DNA from: JAPULR01 sp965238215
GTDB taxonomy: Bacteria > Chloroflexota > Dehalococcoidia > Lucifugimonadales > GCA-2712585
Reading direction: 5' to 3'
Assembly: GCA_965238215.1 (NCBI GenBank)
Contig: OZ250180.1
Span: 496,001 to 560,000 of the forward strand
Length of the DNA stretch: 64,000 bases
Positions 1 through 9,924 of the stretch are shown piece by piece (the stretch's first letter is position 1; each line of letters opens with the position of its first letter). A program made the translations under genes and the position numbers. A model generated the notes under the pieces. It saw only the letters and a program-made list of their open reading frames with translations, was not told the DNA's origin and did no database searches.

Positions 1-166
1 GCTCCAGTTTAAGTTAAGAGATTAAGAACGGAGCTTAAGCGATCATCTGGCGGCCAGTGCAGGTATTCGACACCGTTTTTCTTTTTCACGAATGCATGTG
101 GAAGGCTCTTCGTAAGCCAGCGCGGAACAGGATACCGTGCCCACTGTCAAGTGCGGCGCGAAAGTG
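1..166. other. Left edge, no recognisable gene
   Basis: No coding region can be supported here. From 145 the sequence begins tgtcaagtgcggcgcgaaag, which resembles the IS21-type termini near 36351 and 44321. It may therefore be an old IS end abutting the IS1202-group element. Confidence 0.4.
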
Positions 167-1793
167 GGCCAGTGCGGTGTCGTAGGCCAGCATAAATGTC
201 ACTTGTTTAGGTTTACCATGTTATCAGATCCGGGGGTTCCAGATGGAACTCTAGACCGCGCCACCGGCGGACTCTTGGCCTCGGCATACTTCTTGGCCGT
301 GCTTCTGTGGATACCCAATGCCCTTACGATATCGCGGATGGACAAGCCCCTGCGCTTTGCCTTCTGTACCGCCTTCCACCTGTCAATCTGAAGAGGCGTG
401 GGTTTCCTCCGTGCGCCGGCGATGTTCCTGGACGTCCTGGTGAGGCCATTGGCGACTGCACCATCGTGAGCAGTCCCAGCCGCTCGTTCCCGCTCCCTAT
501 CAAGGGACGCCATCACTTCGGCCCATCGCCTGCCGATGCCGTTGCTATTGAGAGATGGCACGTCCTGGTTTGGAGAGCGTCCGTTGAAGTGGCGAAGGAT
601 TCCGGGATGAGGCGGAGCCTCCTGGGTGGGTATAACGCGTCTATTGTGCTGCACCGAGAGCTGACCGTCCAGGCCTTCTAGCACATCTACCGCCACTCCG
701 GCGTGGCTAGGACGGTCCTTACCTGGCAGAAGCTGCAGGGTGCGCCACCTGTACCGCACGGTGTTGTCCCTAGCCACCCTGCGCTGGTGCTTGAAGCAGA
801 GCACACTATCCATACACATCTCTGAGTCAATGGGCCTATAGGCCACATCCGGCTCATAGGCTGGCACTCCGAATCGGCGGTTGAAGCTGACAACGAAGTC
901 CTTTAGCACCACGTTGGCCTCCTGTATGGTGGTGGCCCCGACCAGGCGTAGCTCCGTCACCAGCCGGTCCTGGAACGTCCCCGCCATCCGCTCCACCCGG
1001 TCCTTGGCCTGGGGCGATAGGGCGAAATCATCTGGATCCCCAGCTCATCCATGGCGCGGCTGAACTGGGTGGGAGCCCCTGAGTGCCCGGTCCCAGGCAC
1101 GTGCTTGAAGACGGAGTGCCGGTCAGTGTATATGGCGATAGGTATCCCATGACGCTCTATGATCCCCCTCATCAGCAGAAGGTAGTCACGGGTGTTCTCG
1201 TACTCACAGAACGCGGCGTGGGCAACCATGCCTGTGGCGTCGTCAACGGCCAAAAGCAATGTGAACTCCGGCCCGTCCCTTCCAAGCCACCGATGGTAGC
1301 TGCCGTCTATCTGTATCAGCATCCCCTCTCAGGGCATACGTTGACGGCGTACTCGGTGTTTCGGTGGCCGGTGGCCGGCGCGGACTTCCAAGGCCAGCCC
1401 CCACCAGTATGCGCCTCAACGTCGTTCTGCCGATGACTATGCCCTCCCGTTCTCTGAGCAGTTCGCTCAGGTGGGTGTGGTTGGTCTCCGAATAGCGGGT
1501 TCTAGTCAGATGCATCACAAAAGACTTCACCTTCTCCGATGTGGTGTTGGGTGCTCGGCGTCCGCGATGACCGTGAGCAAGAGCGGCGGCCCCCTCCTCT
1601 CTGTAAGCCGCCAGGATTCGCCTCGTGTGGCGCTCGCTCACTCTCATCAACGTAGCCGCCTGCTCCAGAGTGATCTGCTCCGCCAGTAAGCTGTTAAGAA
1701 TCTTTAACCTTGCTTGTTCCTTTTGCGTCAATGTCACATTCTCCATAATGTGACATTATTGCTGGCCTGTTAGCTAGGACACTTATGCTGGCC
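167..1793 (-). mobile_element. Degraded insertion sequence, IS1202 group (ISNCY)
   Basis: The element is bounded by inverted repeats that I can align. Positions 185-202 (ggccagcataaatgtcac) match the reverse complement of 1750-1767 at 16 of 18 bases. An outer, weaker ggccag...gtgtc repeat extends the ends to about 167 and 1793. Nearly the whole element is one minus-strand transposase gene, broken by frameshifts, so this copy cannot move on its own. A related N-terminal fragment lies near 24.2-24.3 kb. No convincing target duplication is visible. Confidence 0.7.
199..1746 (-). pseudogene. IS1202-group transposase, frameshifted
   Basis: Three overlapping minus-strand reading frames together give one transposase of about 510 residues. 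The N-terminal part (from 1746) starts MENVTLTQKEQARLKILNSL and carries a helix-turn-helix (ITLEQAATLMRVSERHTRRI). The middle part (from about 1322) is the integrase-like catalytic core (LIQIDGSYHRWL, IYTDRHSVFK). The C-terminal part holds a second HTH-like stretch (LSIRDIVRALGIHRSTAKKY). One frameshift lies around 1330-1400 and another around 1010-1025, where the sequence should continue from ISPYRPR into ERMAGTFQDRLV. Known IS1202-like transposases are of this size and order. It is inactive unless the shifts are sequencing errors. Confidence 0.8.
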
Positions 1794-1910
1794 ATTTACA
1801 GAACGGGCTCAGAGAAAATGAAACACATGAGGAGGGATATCGTTCATTGAGTCCATTGCACCAGATAGGGAGAATTACAACACCCGCTTGGCCCAAAGAA
1901 ATGTGTCATT

Positions 1911-4343
1911 TCATCTACGCCAAAGTAGCGAATTCTTGCTATAGAGCAAGTCCCACCATCCCGGCGAGGACGAAGAGTGTAGAATGACCGTGAGTACATT
2001 ACCATCACTCTCAACGATTGGTTCATTGGGGTAGATGTCTTTCCATAGATCACCGGTACGAAAATCCATGCCTGCTTGCCATATTTGCCCAAATGTCTTC
2101 TCATTTGTGGAGGCCTGACTCTCGCTACCGTGGACAAGCACAATTGCCATGAAGTAGCCTCTGCTGCCATGGCCGTTGCCAATACCAACAGTCTTGTATT
2201 CCTCCAATATCAACCCTTCTCGGTAATGCTTCTCAACCGTTAGAATGCATTGCTCGGTACCCATGTCAGAGTCAAAGCAAAATAACCAGTCATCTTCCAT
2301 GATCTGACCCCTTGTGGAAGGGTCATATACTTGGCTATAGGCGTCGTTGTCCGCATCGAACGTGATCCCAGCCGAGTAAATTCCCAAGTCGTCCAATTCC
2401 CGCGCCGCGAGGGCGAAGTCCGGATTGTCGCCCAGGGAAGGAGCCAAGCCCTGTTGGGTGTCAAGTAAGAGTTTCATGTCAACTGATTCGATAGTGCGGA
2501 ATGCATACGACTGGGACATCGCAAGTTGACCGCCCTGGCCCAGAACGTCAAATATGGGTGGAGAAAACCTGTCGTGGAGGGAGCCAGGGTACCAGTCAGT
2601 CCAAGACAGGAACTCTACGCCGTTGTGTTCCATCGTTGCGGGTGATGGGCAGTCATGGCACCTCGCAAGGGCAATTGCAGTGGAATGAGGATTAAACCGC
2701 CCTCGGACAACCTCAAACACGTTAGGACGAACAATTGTCGCCGCGCTCTGATCTATGTTTAGGAAACTATATGCGAGATGTCCTCTATTTTCCAAGAATT
2801 TGCGGGGGTGACTGCCGAATCCGCTGATCCAAGGGCCAGAATGCGCGGCGTAACCGTACACATTGGAAATCGAATCATGGTATTCGAGTAAAGCGTCGTC
2901 ACTAGCAGGATCGTTAGGAGAAGCAATCCCTGCGAGTTGTCGTATACGGTGGTAGTCGTTAATTTGAACTCCATATCTGTTGAATCTCGTATCAGGAATA
3001 ATCCAAATTAGAGATGAGAAAAGACCTTCCGCTTCGCTCCCCTCGCGATCAAAGACACGTGTAGCCTGGGGATTGGCATTTGTAGCAGGCGGAGGCGTTG
3101 ACGTCGGCGACGGAGAAGCAGGGCTTATCATGTAATTCACCGTGACCGCCAGACCTTGTAACAGGTATGGATTACTGAAAACCAATTTGTGAGTGCCGGT
3201 TAGTTCCGCCTTGAAATTGATGGTGTGACTATGCACCTGCTCAACGGTGATTAGTTGTTCTTCATTAGGATCCACTACGGTGAGCACTGCCTCCCCGCTC
3301 AAGCCGCTAGCGTCAACTGCGACATAAGAAACGCTAACAGTATCGCCAACTTCTAGGTCTAAGCTAACGATTTCAAACTGTCTGGAGAGTATAAAGAAAT
3401 CCACGACAACTGGGTCGGAGCTTGCAATCGAAGTCGGGATTTGTGTTGAATCGGACTTGAGGATGGGAAGCTGCTCCTGGATCGTATCAGCTGCGACGGC
3501 GAAGCTGAGACCCTCAAGATTCGTGCCGCTACGGGTCTCTCTAAATGCAAAACTGTTGATACCCTAAATGTCACCTGTTGGAGAGAGCAAGGGTCCGTCG
3601 CTGTTACCTGGGTTAACGGCCGCGTCCGTCTGGATTACCAGGCTCCGTCTTTCGTCATCGTACCGTATTGCAGATACAATGCCGCGGGTAACGGTGGCTT
3701 CGCCCTCCAGTCCAAGGGGATAGCCCATGGCGAGGATTTCGTCACCTGGATTAAGATCAGAAACGTTGCCGAAGGAAATGGAGCGGAAGTCTCCACAGCA
3801 AATTCCTAAGACGGCTAGGTCTCGCACAGCATCTGTACCCACAATGTCGGCGATATAGTTGGAGAAGTCGTTAACTTCCACTATGGGACTATGCGTGTCA
3901 TCTATCACGTGGCGGTTGGTGAGAACTAGGGCGGAATCGCCATTAACCTCGAATATCACGCCAGAACCATAGCCTTTGCTAGTGCGAATTCTAACGACTG
4001 AAGGCCGCGCATCCTCAATCATGGCGCTAATGGTGGGAGTTGGTTCAGCGGTCGATATTACCGTTGGCGCAATCGCAGGCGATGATTCTGGAATGGCCGT
4101 TTGCGTCGGACTAGGCGTTGTTGTGGTTGTGAGGTTTGGCGTAAGCGTGGGGTTGGTAGGCTTAGGAATAATGGTGGGAGTGGGAGTTGGAATTATCGTA
4201 GGTTCCGTAGTGGTCGTGAGTATAGGAGAGGGCGCGAAGTCAGGCGCCGTCGCAGGCGTTGATACGCTTTCACTCCCACAGGCCGAGGGGACAAAGGAGG
4301 CGAACAGCAGGCATAAGGCAAGTAGTACTTTAGATGAATGCAT
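1911..4343 (-). pseudogene. Exported trypsin/HtrA-like serine protease, split by in-frame TAG
   Basis: The first 259 codons encode a signal or lipoprotein-type leader (Cys22), a Thr/Pro-rich linker (about 30-105) and a trypsin-fold protease. His145 sits in LTNRHVID, Asp175 in VRDLAVL and Ser248 in NPGNSDGP. At 3564-3566 a TAG follows GDI. The same frame then continues GINSFAFRETRSG and AVAADTIQEQLP, exactly what HtrA-like proteases have after the active serine, and stays open to 1911 through about 540 more codons. That long C-terminal half has a Pro/Thr linker and no family I recognise. HtrA proteins read GNSGGP at the active site, whereas here the residue after Ser is Asp. The gene is therefore either dead or read through. 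It probably encoded a secreted protease of about 810 residues. Confidence 0.75.
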
Positions 4344-4482
4344 TGATGTGTTTCAGTTATAGATGGCTATTGTATCAGTCCCTTCGCCTCAGCATCGGAT
4401 CATCTAGCATCCCGGGCAAATCCAAGAACTTTCTGCTTAAAGTTGGTTTTTGGCTGTGTCAACCGTCACTCCTTAATGGGAG

Positions 4483-4500
4483 GACATTTTCGCTGACCAG
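4483..4500. repeat. Short IS-end-like motif
   Basis: The motif gacattttcgctgaccag is close to the reverse complement of the cagggaaaatgtc motif that occurs twice at 24433-24473 and once near 46921. It is probably a residual IS terminus in the short gap between two pseudogenes. Nothing else is recognisable in 4344-4526. Confidence 0.4.
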
Positions 4501-4526
4501 TCAAATAGGGACATAATCATTGACCA

Positions 4527-5643
4527 TCAACACAGAGGGCTGCGGAAAAGTGTACCATCCTCACGCAAGTATTCAGGGTAAACGCAGTACACTTCGTCGA
4601 ATTCAATCAGCATAACCACGTCGAAGAACGATATTGGCGAACCAAGCCGGCTGCACTCATCTACCAATGCATGTGCAGACCAGTTGGACACCACTAACAT
4701 GCACGAGCGCCGTTGGTCCCCGATTACCGTGTTTTTCACACGATGGCGTTTGTCGCAACACTTGCGCAGGAACTCTTCAATAACCTTGGCCCTCGTCTGT
4801 CCGGGTTGCCTGGCAATCTCACTGATTCGCCCTTCAAGCTTGCGAAATGGCTCCTTAAGGGTCCACTCCGTCATGTCGGGTACAGAGGTCATTTCTACAT
4901 TGAATTCCGAGCCATCGATCCACGCCCTGTAGTCCGGGAAACTGTTCTCGCCGTTTGTGTACGGCTTTGAGGATACGGTGAACCCGCGGGACTCCAACCA
5001 TAGAGACACCTTATCCCAAGCCGCTTTCTCGGCAATGTCATTGGTGCTTACCGCCCGTAAGTTGCGTTCGAACAACATTGGAGGTTTATCACGGGGCGCA
5101 GCTACAACCCAACCCGGCTTCGCAGGATTGTTCAAGCAAACGAATATGCTCGTATCTGACACCTCGATATCAAGAGGTCGTTTGAGAACCACGAGGGATC
5201 TGGTCCCTTCCCGACTTTTAACATGAATCGATTTACCTTTGGATCCGTAAAGGACGAGCCCTGGACGAAGGGTAGGCGAGAAGGAAACCTGGACAGTTGC
5301 GCGGTAACCTTTGGCTGCATAGCTTTCGGGAAGGTCAAGGTGACCGAATCGACACCCGCACTAAACGAGGAGTCGTCGTCATTGTGGCTGAAGAGCTTCT
5401 GAGTCGTCGTGGCGAGATTGCCGCTCTCATCTGCTGGCATTACCTCAGGGTGGGAACCGAGTGATTGAAGTTGGTCTCACAATCTATAGTCATGGTACTT
5501 CTTGAGAATTCTTCTAGCTTCTTCCATGGAGGAAGCTTCGATAGCAAGCAAACGGGGAGCTACAGCCTGGTCGTTGTCGTCAACCAGCTCAAGCCCTGCT
5601 CCCGGAAGAGCTATGTCATGGAAGCCCAAAATGGTATTCACAT
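4527..5643 (-). pseudogene. Broken second copy of the unrecognised family also at 22654-23742
   Basis: Read on the minus strand from an ATG at 5643, the product aligns along its length with the intact gene at 22654-23742. Examples are ALPGAGLELVDDND against APLGAGIELVDEND, and the shared DIEVSDTSIFVCLNN and FPDYRAWIDG. Two lesions break it. A TGA replaces the Trp codon after KKYHDYRL, where the intact copy has KKYQDYRLW. A frameshift falls between about 5132 and 5192. The C-terminus (VYCVYPEYLREDG) also differs from the intact copy. Flanking DNA is not obviously shared, so the two are divergent paralogues and not a recent tandem duplication. Function is unknown; see the intact copy. Confidence 0.75.
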
Positions 5644-6611
5644 TAAGCTACCTTTCCGTCCGTCAACCTTTGTGTTCGACGTTGCCAAAACTCCAAAAGC
5701 ATTCTAGCAGAAGCATCACCTTGGAACATCAGGCGACATAGGAACGTTAGGTAACCGCTTTGGGCCCCTGCCGGCCTCCGATGGAGGGGCACCGGGCGCC
5801 GAAGCCTGTCGAGATGCAGTAATGAATCCGTTCAAACTCCTAAAGTGATTTTGGCACCTCCGCTACGTCATCCTTATGCGTCACTAGCTTCATACCTCTG
5901 TCTGAGGTATATGTGCTCTCAGTCTACGGCTATGGATGTAGAAATTAGAACAGCTGAGGATGACGTGCGTCTTCGACCGGTCAGGGGACGGCACTACTAA
6001 GAATCCGACTTCCACTAGCCTCTCTGTGCTGTCCTATGCCAATGGTGTTGCTGAGTTCTCAAGGAAATTGTGACTCACCAATTACATGGGTCCCGTAGTT
6101 ATTTGGTGAGCGCAAACGCTGTATTTCACCAAGACAGGCAGGTCTCCAGTTTGTGCTTGCAGTCGTTCACCCGATTGATCTTTAGGGAGGTGGGCTGTGC
6201 GGTTGCAGTGCCTGATCACGCTCTGCCTCGAAATGCAACTCAAATCGGGTTTGAGGCACGATGACGAATTCTAGGGAGAACGATAGAGCGGCGCAACTAA
6301 ACGAATCGTGGGTACGCACACTCCGCAAGCAAACGTCCACACCTCTTGATTGCATTCTATTCTATGCTGATGAGGCGAAGTTGCAAGCTTTCCTATAGTT
6401 CCAGCAATAACGTAATCACGAAGGTTCTCGATTTTATCCAAGATGGTGGGCCTGAGCAACTGAACTGCGAACTTTGCGCTGGGAGGTCTCGATATAGGTA
6501 GGCAGTCAAGGAGCACCTTTGGTAGAATTGACCTAGGAGTTCTTGGAGAGCAAAGTTGAGAAACCGGCGGTTCCATGAAATGAACCGGTTTGCAAGTTCG
6601 AAGAGGTCTAT
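5644..6611. other. Gene-poor stretch
   Basis: No convincing gene in about 970 bp. A small GC hairpin (cctcc-gat-ggagg) lies near 5772-5785. One copy of the dispersed ~60-bp repeat is at 6421-6479. The 101-codon frame overlapping that repeat (6271-6576, minus) looks fortuitous. Confidence 0.5.
6421..6479 (+). repeat. Dispersed ~60-bp repeat, copy A
   Basis: The copy begins aaggttctcgattttatcca, then ggtgggc, and ends with actg...cgaactttg. It aligns over its full length with copy B at 9421-9479 in the same orientation. Origin unknown. Confidence 0.55.
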
Positions 6612-7124
6612 TTATGGCCAGTGTGAGTTTATATCCAGTGCGAACTGGAATGTGGATCCCTTATAGACCTTGTCGGTAGTAGTCGTGATCCACGGACGGA
6701 GCGTAGCTTTGCTATCCTCAGAGATGGGTTTCAGTGACAAGTTTCCAATTAGGGAGGCAAGCTGCTCAGCCGGGAAGTACCAAGTTTCTGTGGCACCTGA
6801 ATCCAAGGCCGTTGGAAGTTCGGAATGAGACCTAGGTGCTGGAGCTTTTGGTAATACCGAAACGCCGAATGGTCCGGCAAACATCAGGCGAATGTCTTGG
6901 ATCTCAATTCTCGCACCACTTTCGTTCTTGATAGTTACTTTCACGGCCTTTTCTGTGAAACCGTATTCCCGGCTGACTGGACCTCGTTCCTCTGATGTTT
7001 CTATGCGAATGCCTCTGTGAGGACGAAGACGATCCCAAAGCCAGTCCTTCAGCGAAGTAAACACTACACCCAATAAGGCGCTAAACACGGCAACCAATAT
7101 TGTCACAGCATTTTCTTCCCACAT
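6612..7124 (-). CDS. Hypothetical protein with one N-terminal membrane anchor
   Basis: This 170-residue product begins MWEENAVTILVAVFSALLGV. One hydrophobic helix (about 6-24) is followed by a basic stretch (KDWLWDRLRPHR), so it should be a membrane-anchored protein with a soluble beta-rich domain of about 130 residues. I do not recognise the domain. The sequence VKVTIKNESGARIEIQDIRLMF recalls immunoglobulin-like beta-sandwich domains of small membrane proteins, but that is only an impression. It is the last gene of a minus-strand group, about 195 bp downstream of the hydrolase at 7320-8330, and may be cotranscribed with it. A ggagag sits upstream of the ATG. Confidence 0.6.
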   Translation of the reverse strand: MWEENAVTILVAVFSALLGVVFTSLKDWLWDRLRPHRGIRIETSEERGPVSREYGFTEKAVKVTIKNESGARIEIQDIRLMFAGPFGVSVLPKAPAPRSHSELPTALDSGATETWYFPAEQLASLIGNLSLKPISEDSKATLRPWITTTTDKVYKGSTFQFALDINSHWP

Positions 7125-7319
7125 GGTCGCTTATCGCTCTCCGTTCAGACTTCTTGGCGGTTTAGGTAACATGCGTGATCACCATATCTAACTAGCCACG
7201 ACCCATTGGAAACTCCACCTCCATAGTTCCCAGGGCGGCCATATGCGACTCTGACAGTTCCTTGCAATCCACGAGGCAACGATTGTAGTCCCATGACCTT
7301 GCCGCGCGACGGTGCAGCC

Positions 7320-8330
7320 TCACCTTTCTATAAGACAGGTGAACCAAGCTTGGTGCCTTTCGTCGTAGTAAGTAGTCGTGTTAACGGCCCTTGCAAACCT
7401 TTCATTCGTCACGTAGAGTTTCATGGGCGTCTCACCTGCATCAACAACCATACAATTCGCCTGATTATTAGTGACAATGGGCAAGTCTCTTCGATACCAA
7501 GCGTGGTATGCCAGGTGTTCTGAGCGAGCATTTCCGAAGAAAGTCAAGGAAGGCCTGAGCACATCCAAGAAGTCGTATGAACGTCTGGAGTCCCGGCCAT
7601 GATGAGGGGCAATCAATAGGTCGATATTTGCTACTTCATCTCTATATGCTTCCAAAATATACTCCCATGTATTGTCGTGAGAGTCGCCTCCGAAGACAAT
7701 GCGCTTGTCCCCGGTATGGTAAAGAAGCACGTATGAACAATCGTTGTAGTCATCGCTAAGATTCCCAGCGTCTATGAGCTCTTGCGTGGGAGCGAGAATT
7801 CTAATTCCGTCACCACCGGCAGTACCATCGCTACCTATATTCCAGTATTGCCCTCTGTGCCCAGCCAATGGTGTAAGCCTCCTTGGGTTGTGATCAGGCT
7901 TGGTATCCCTCAGGTTCTTGTACAGCTTCCAATCGTCCTGGTTATATGGTGACCCTGACCATGATTCATTAGACATCTCCTTTGTGTTGTCAGTATCCCA
8001 GAAGTTAAGGGGGCTGAATTCACCGAAAAGAGTCGTGATGCCGTCCATGTGGTCCATGTCTGGATGCGTCTGGATATATCGGAATATACTACTTATGCGG
8101 TGTTCCCGTAGATAGGCGACAGGATTCACAGGGTATTTCTTCTGCTGGAAATTCCCCCGCACTCCCGCGTCGTGGGCTTTGGCCATCACCACTTGTAACT
8201 GTTCCAACCTCGACTGAAGCGATTCAATCGGCATTGCATTACATACGTCGACCATAGATACGTGACTTGAAATGTGTTCTATGATCGAGCAGTCGCCCTG
8301 TTTTACGTTCAAGAAATGAATTGTAGGCAT
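7320..8330 (-). CDS. ComEC-like metallo-beta-lactamase-fold hydrolase
   Basis: This 336-residue protein has no signal peptide and should be cytosolic. The N-terminus (IHFLNVKQGDCSIIEHI) and the metal motif THPDMDHMDG (His89, Asp91, Asp93, His94) are typical of the ComEC/Rec2 branch of the metallo-beta-lactamase fold, where Asp replaces the second His of HxHxDH. Further ligand regions follow in FGGDSHDN and IAPHHGRDSR. Family members hydrolyse phosphodiesters or nucleotides; the substrate here is unknown. Its ATG lies 3 nt after the stop of the 4-TM protein gene upstream (8334-9065), so the two are translationally coupled and probably act together. A membrane protein paired with a nucleotide-hydrolase-like enzyme recalls signalling or defence pairs, but that is inference. 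Confidence 0.8.
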   Translation of the reverse strand: MPTIHFLNVKQGDCSIIEHISSHVSMVDVCNAMPIESLQSRLEQLQVVMAKAHDAGVRGNFQQKKYPVNPVAYLREHRISSIFRYIQTHPDMDHMDGITTLFGEFSPLNFWDTDNTKEMSNESWSGSPYNQDDWKLYKNLRDTKPDHNPRRLTPLAGHRGQYWNIGSDGTAGGDGIRILAPTQELIDAGNLSDDYNDCSYVLLYHTGDKRIVFGGDSHDNTWEYILEAYRDEVANIDLLIAPHHGRDSRRSYDFLDVLRPSLTFFGNARSEHLAYHAWYRRDLPIVTNNQANCMVVDAGETPMKLYVTNERFARAVNTTTYYDERHQAWFTCLIER

Positions 8331-8333
8331 CTC

Positions 8334-9065
8334 TCACTCCAAGTCCCTCGCGGCTTCCAGTAGAGCGAGGGCGTATCGATTAGCACCACGCCAGACCATG
8401 TTCTCTGTGACCAATGTAAGCCAACCAAGTATGTGGACAGTCGTCATTACGCAAACTGCAACCATTGGAATATTTGGGGAATGAGCATCCCATCCGGAAA
8501 CGATGTGCCATACGCAGAGGAGTGATACTGCCACTGATATTGCCAAGCCAAATCGCTTCATACCAAGGATATTCCTGCGAAAGCCATAGTCAATAAGCCT
8601 CTTATGCACAAGAGGAAACGCTGTTTTGTTTCGAGTGCGACGCAGAAGTTCAATAGTGCAGGCCTCGTAACATGTATCTGCATATGCTGAGTTTTGACTC
8701 TGCTCTTCTGATGTCGGCAAATAGAAGCCTAGTCTTCGCAGAGTTTCATGGACATGTCGCCGGGTTATCTCATTGTATTCCGGGTTATTGTGCCGGAGGA
8801 AGCGCATTGTAGGTGGCCCTCCCCATTGCTCCCAGAGTCGCTTTTCGAGACGCTTACCAAAGTCAGCGCCTATTTGACTTATCGTGAAGGAAAGGCCAAC
8901 TAGACCAACGAAGGGCACACTCTTAATGAGCAGTCCTTTCAGTGATAGACCTTCAGGCAGAACCACCGTGAGGAAGAGGGTGATTGGAACAAGCACCAAG
9001 AAGACCGGAAGGGCCTCGGCTTGGTTGCTATAGCGATCCAATCGTGAGCCCATCAGCACCACCAT
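8334..9065 (-). CDS. Hypothetical protein with four predicted membrane helices
   Basis: This 243-residue protein has two hydrophobic helices near the N-terminus (about 17-37 and 45-66), a soluble charged middle of about 100 residues (RLEKRLWEQWGGPP onward, with Cys-containing YADTCYEACTIEL), and two more helices (about 172-193 and 200-220). I cannot name the family. The 2+2 helix layout with a cytosolic insert resembles the S-4TM class of membrane effectors described beside nucleotide-signalling enzymes, but I cannot prove homology. An alternative ATG lies four codons downstream (MGSRLDRY). It is the first gene of the pair with the metallo-beta-lactamase hydrolase, separated by 3 nt. Confidence 0.65.
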   Translation of the reverse strand: MVVLMGSRLDRYSNQAEALPVFLVLVPITLFLTVVLPEGLSLKGLLIKSVPFVGLVGLSFTISQIGADFGKRLEKRLWEQWGGPPTMRFLRHNNPEYNEITRRHVHETLRRLGFYLPTSEEQSQNSAYADTCYEACTIELLRRTRNKTAFPLVHKRLIDYGFRRNILGMKRFGLAISVAVSLLCVWHIVSGWDAHSPNIPMVAVCVMTTVHILGWLTLVTENMVWRGANRYALALLEAARDLE

Positions 9066-9924
9066 GTCTTGGTTTCATTGGGGTCCAAGGAACTTATCCC
9101 CGATGAAGTGGATCAGGTGGTAAGGAATCTCGGCGATCCGCACCTCGGTCTCCCAGGCTGCTGACAACCTACAGTCGCAGACAAAGGGGCTTGAAGCACA
9201 AATACAGCGGCCTCAAATCCGAGGCTGTGTGCTCGAAGATTTGCCACATTCTTTGCCTGATCCCAAGTCCAACGCAAGCGCAGTCGCCCTCCACAATACT
9301 ACGCGAGTGTAGTTACAGGAACAGCCTGACGTCAATACCTAATCGGCAGTTTGCGGCAGGCTAATTCTCGATGGGGTAGGAAGCAAAGCATAACTACAGG
9401 TCCAGAACGAACCTCAGGGTGAAAGTTCTTGATTTCGTCCAGTTGGGTGGGCTAAAGGGTACTGTATTACGAACTTTCTGGCTGGAAGTATCTCTGTGAT
9501 TTATTGTTAATACGTCGCATAATTGGCCACTTCATGGCTAATATATCTCCATTCAGTCTATACTTTTAGGTAATACGACAAAGCCGCCATCTCAGGTATC
9601 CCACAAAAGCGCGCGAAAAAACAAAGACTTTTGGAGTGCAAAGTCAGCTTGTTTACTGCTTCAACCAGCCGGGCTCGCATCGAACAGTCGCTGACTACGA
9701 CGAGCCCCCGCGATCAGTTGAGTATTACCACTACGTATACTTCTCTCCTCCTTCGAGACTTTCCCTGGACATAACTTCAATCAATTTCTGCTGCACAGCT
9801 TGGTGCGAACAATATCCCACATTCTGTTGATATCGTCCCAGCAGAGCAAAGCATTTCTTCTATGAAGAGGCAAGCGCCTGCTGACTCTACTGTTGATGTC
9901 TTGCAGATACGTTTCGCGGAATGT
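9066..9924. other. Gene-poor stretch between minus-strand groups
   Basis: No coding region can be supported in about 860 bp. It contains copy B of the dispersed repeat (9421-9479) and AT-rich DNA from about 9480 to 9640. The 3' end of the giant surface-protein gene lies to the right. Confidence 0.5.
9421..9479 (+). repeat. Dispersed ~60-bp repeat, copy B
   Basis: The copy begins gaaagttcttgatttcgtcc, then gggtgggct, and ends with gtattacgaactttct. It is colinear with copy A at 6421-6479. The shared block continues with gctgg in both. Confidence 0.55.

Noticed and set aside
3564..3566. TAG as pyrrolysine codon in the HtrA-like gene
   Set aside because: No pyrrolysine genes are seen, the position is a variable residue in HtrA, and other genes are broken by TGA and TAA.
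6271..6576. Possible 101-residue minus-strand protein
   Set aside because: It overlaps copy A of the dispersed repeat, lacks a ribosome site and matches nothing.
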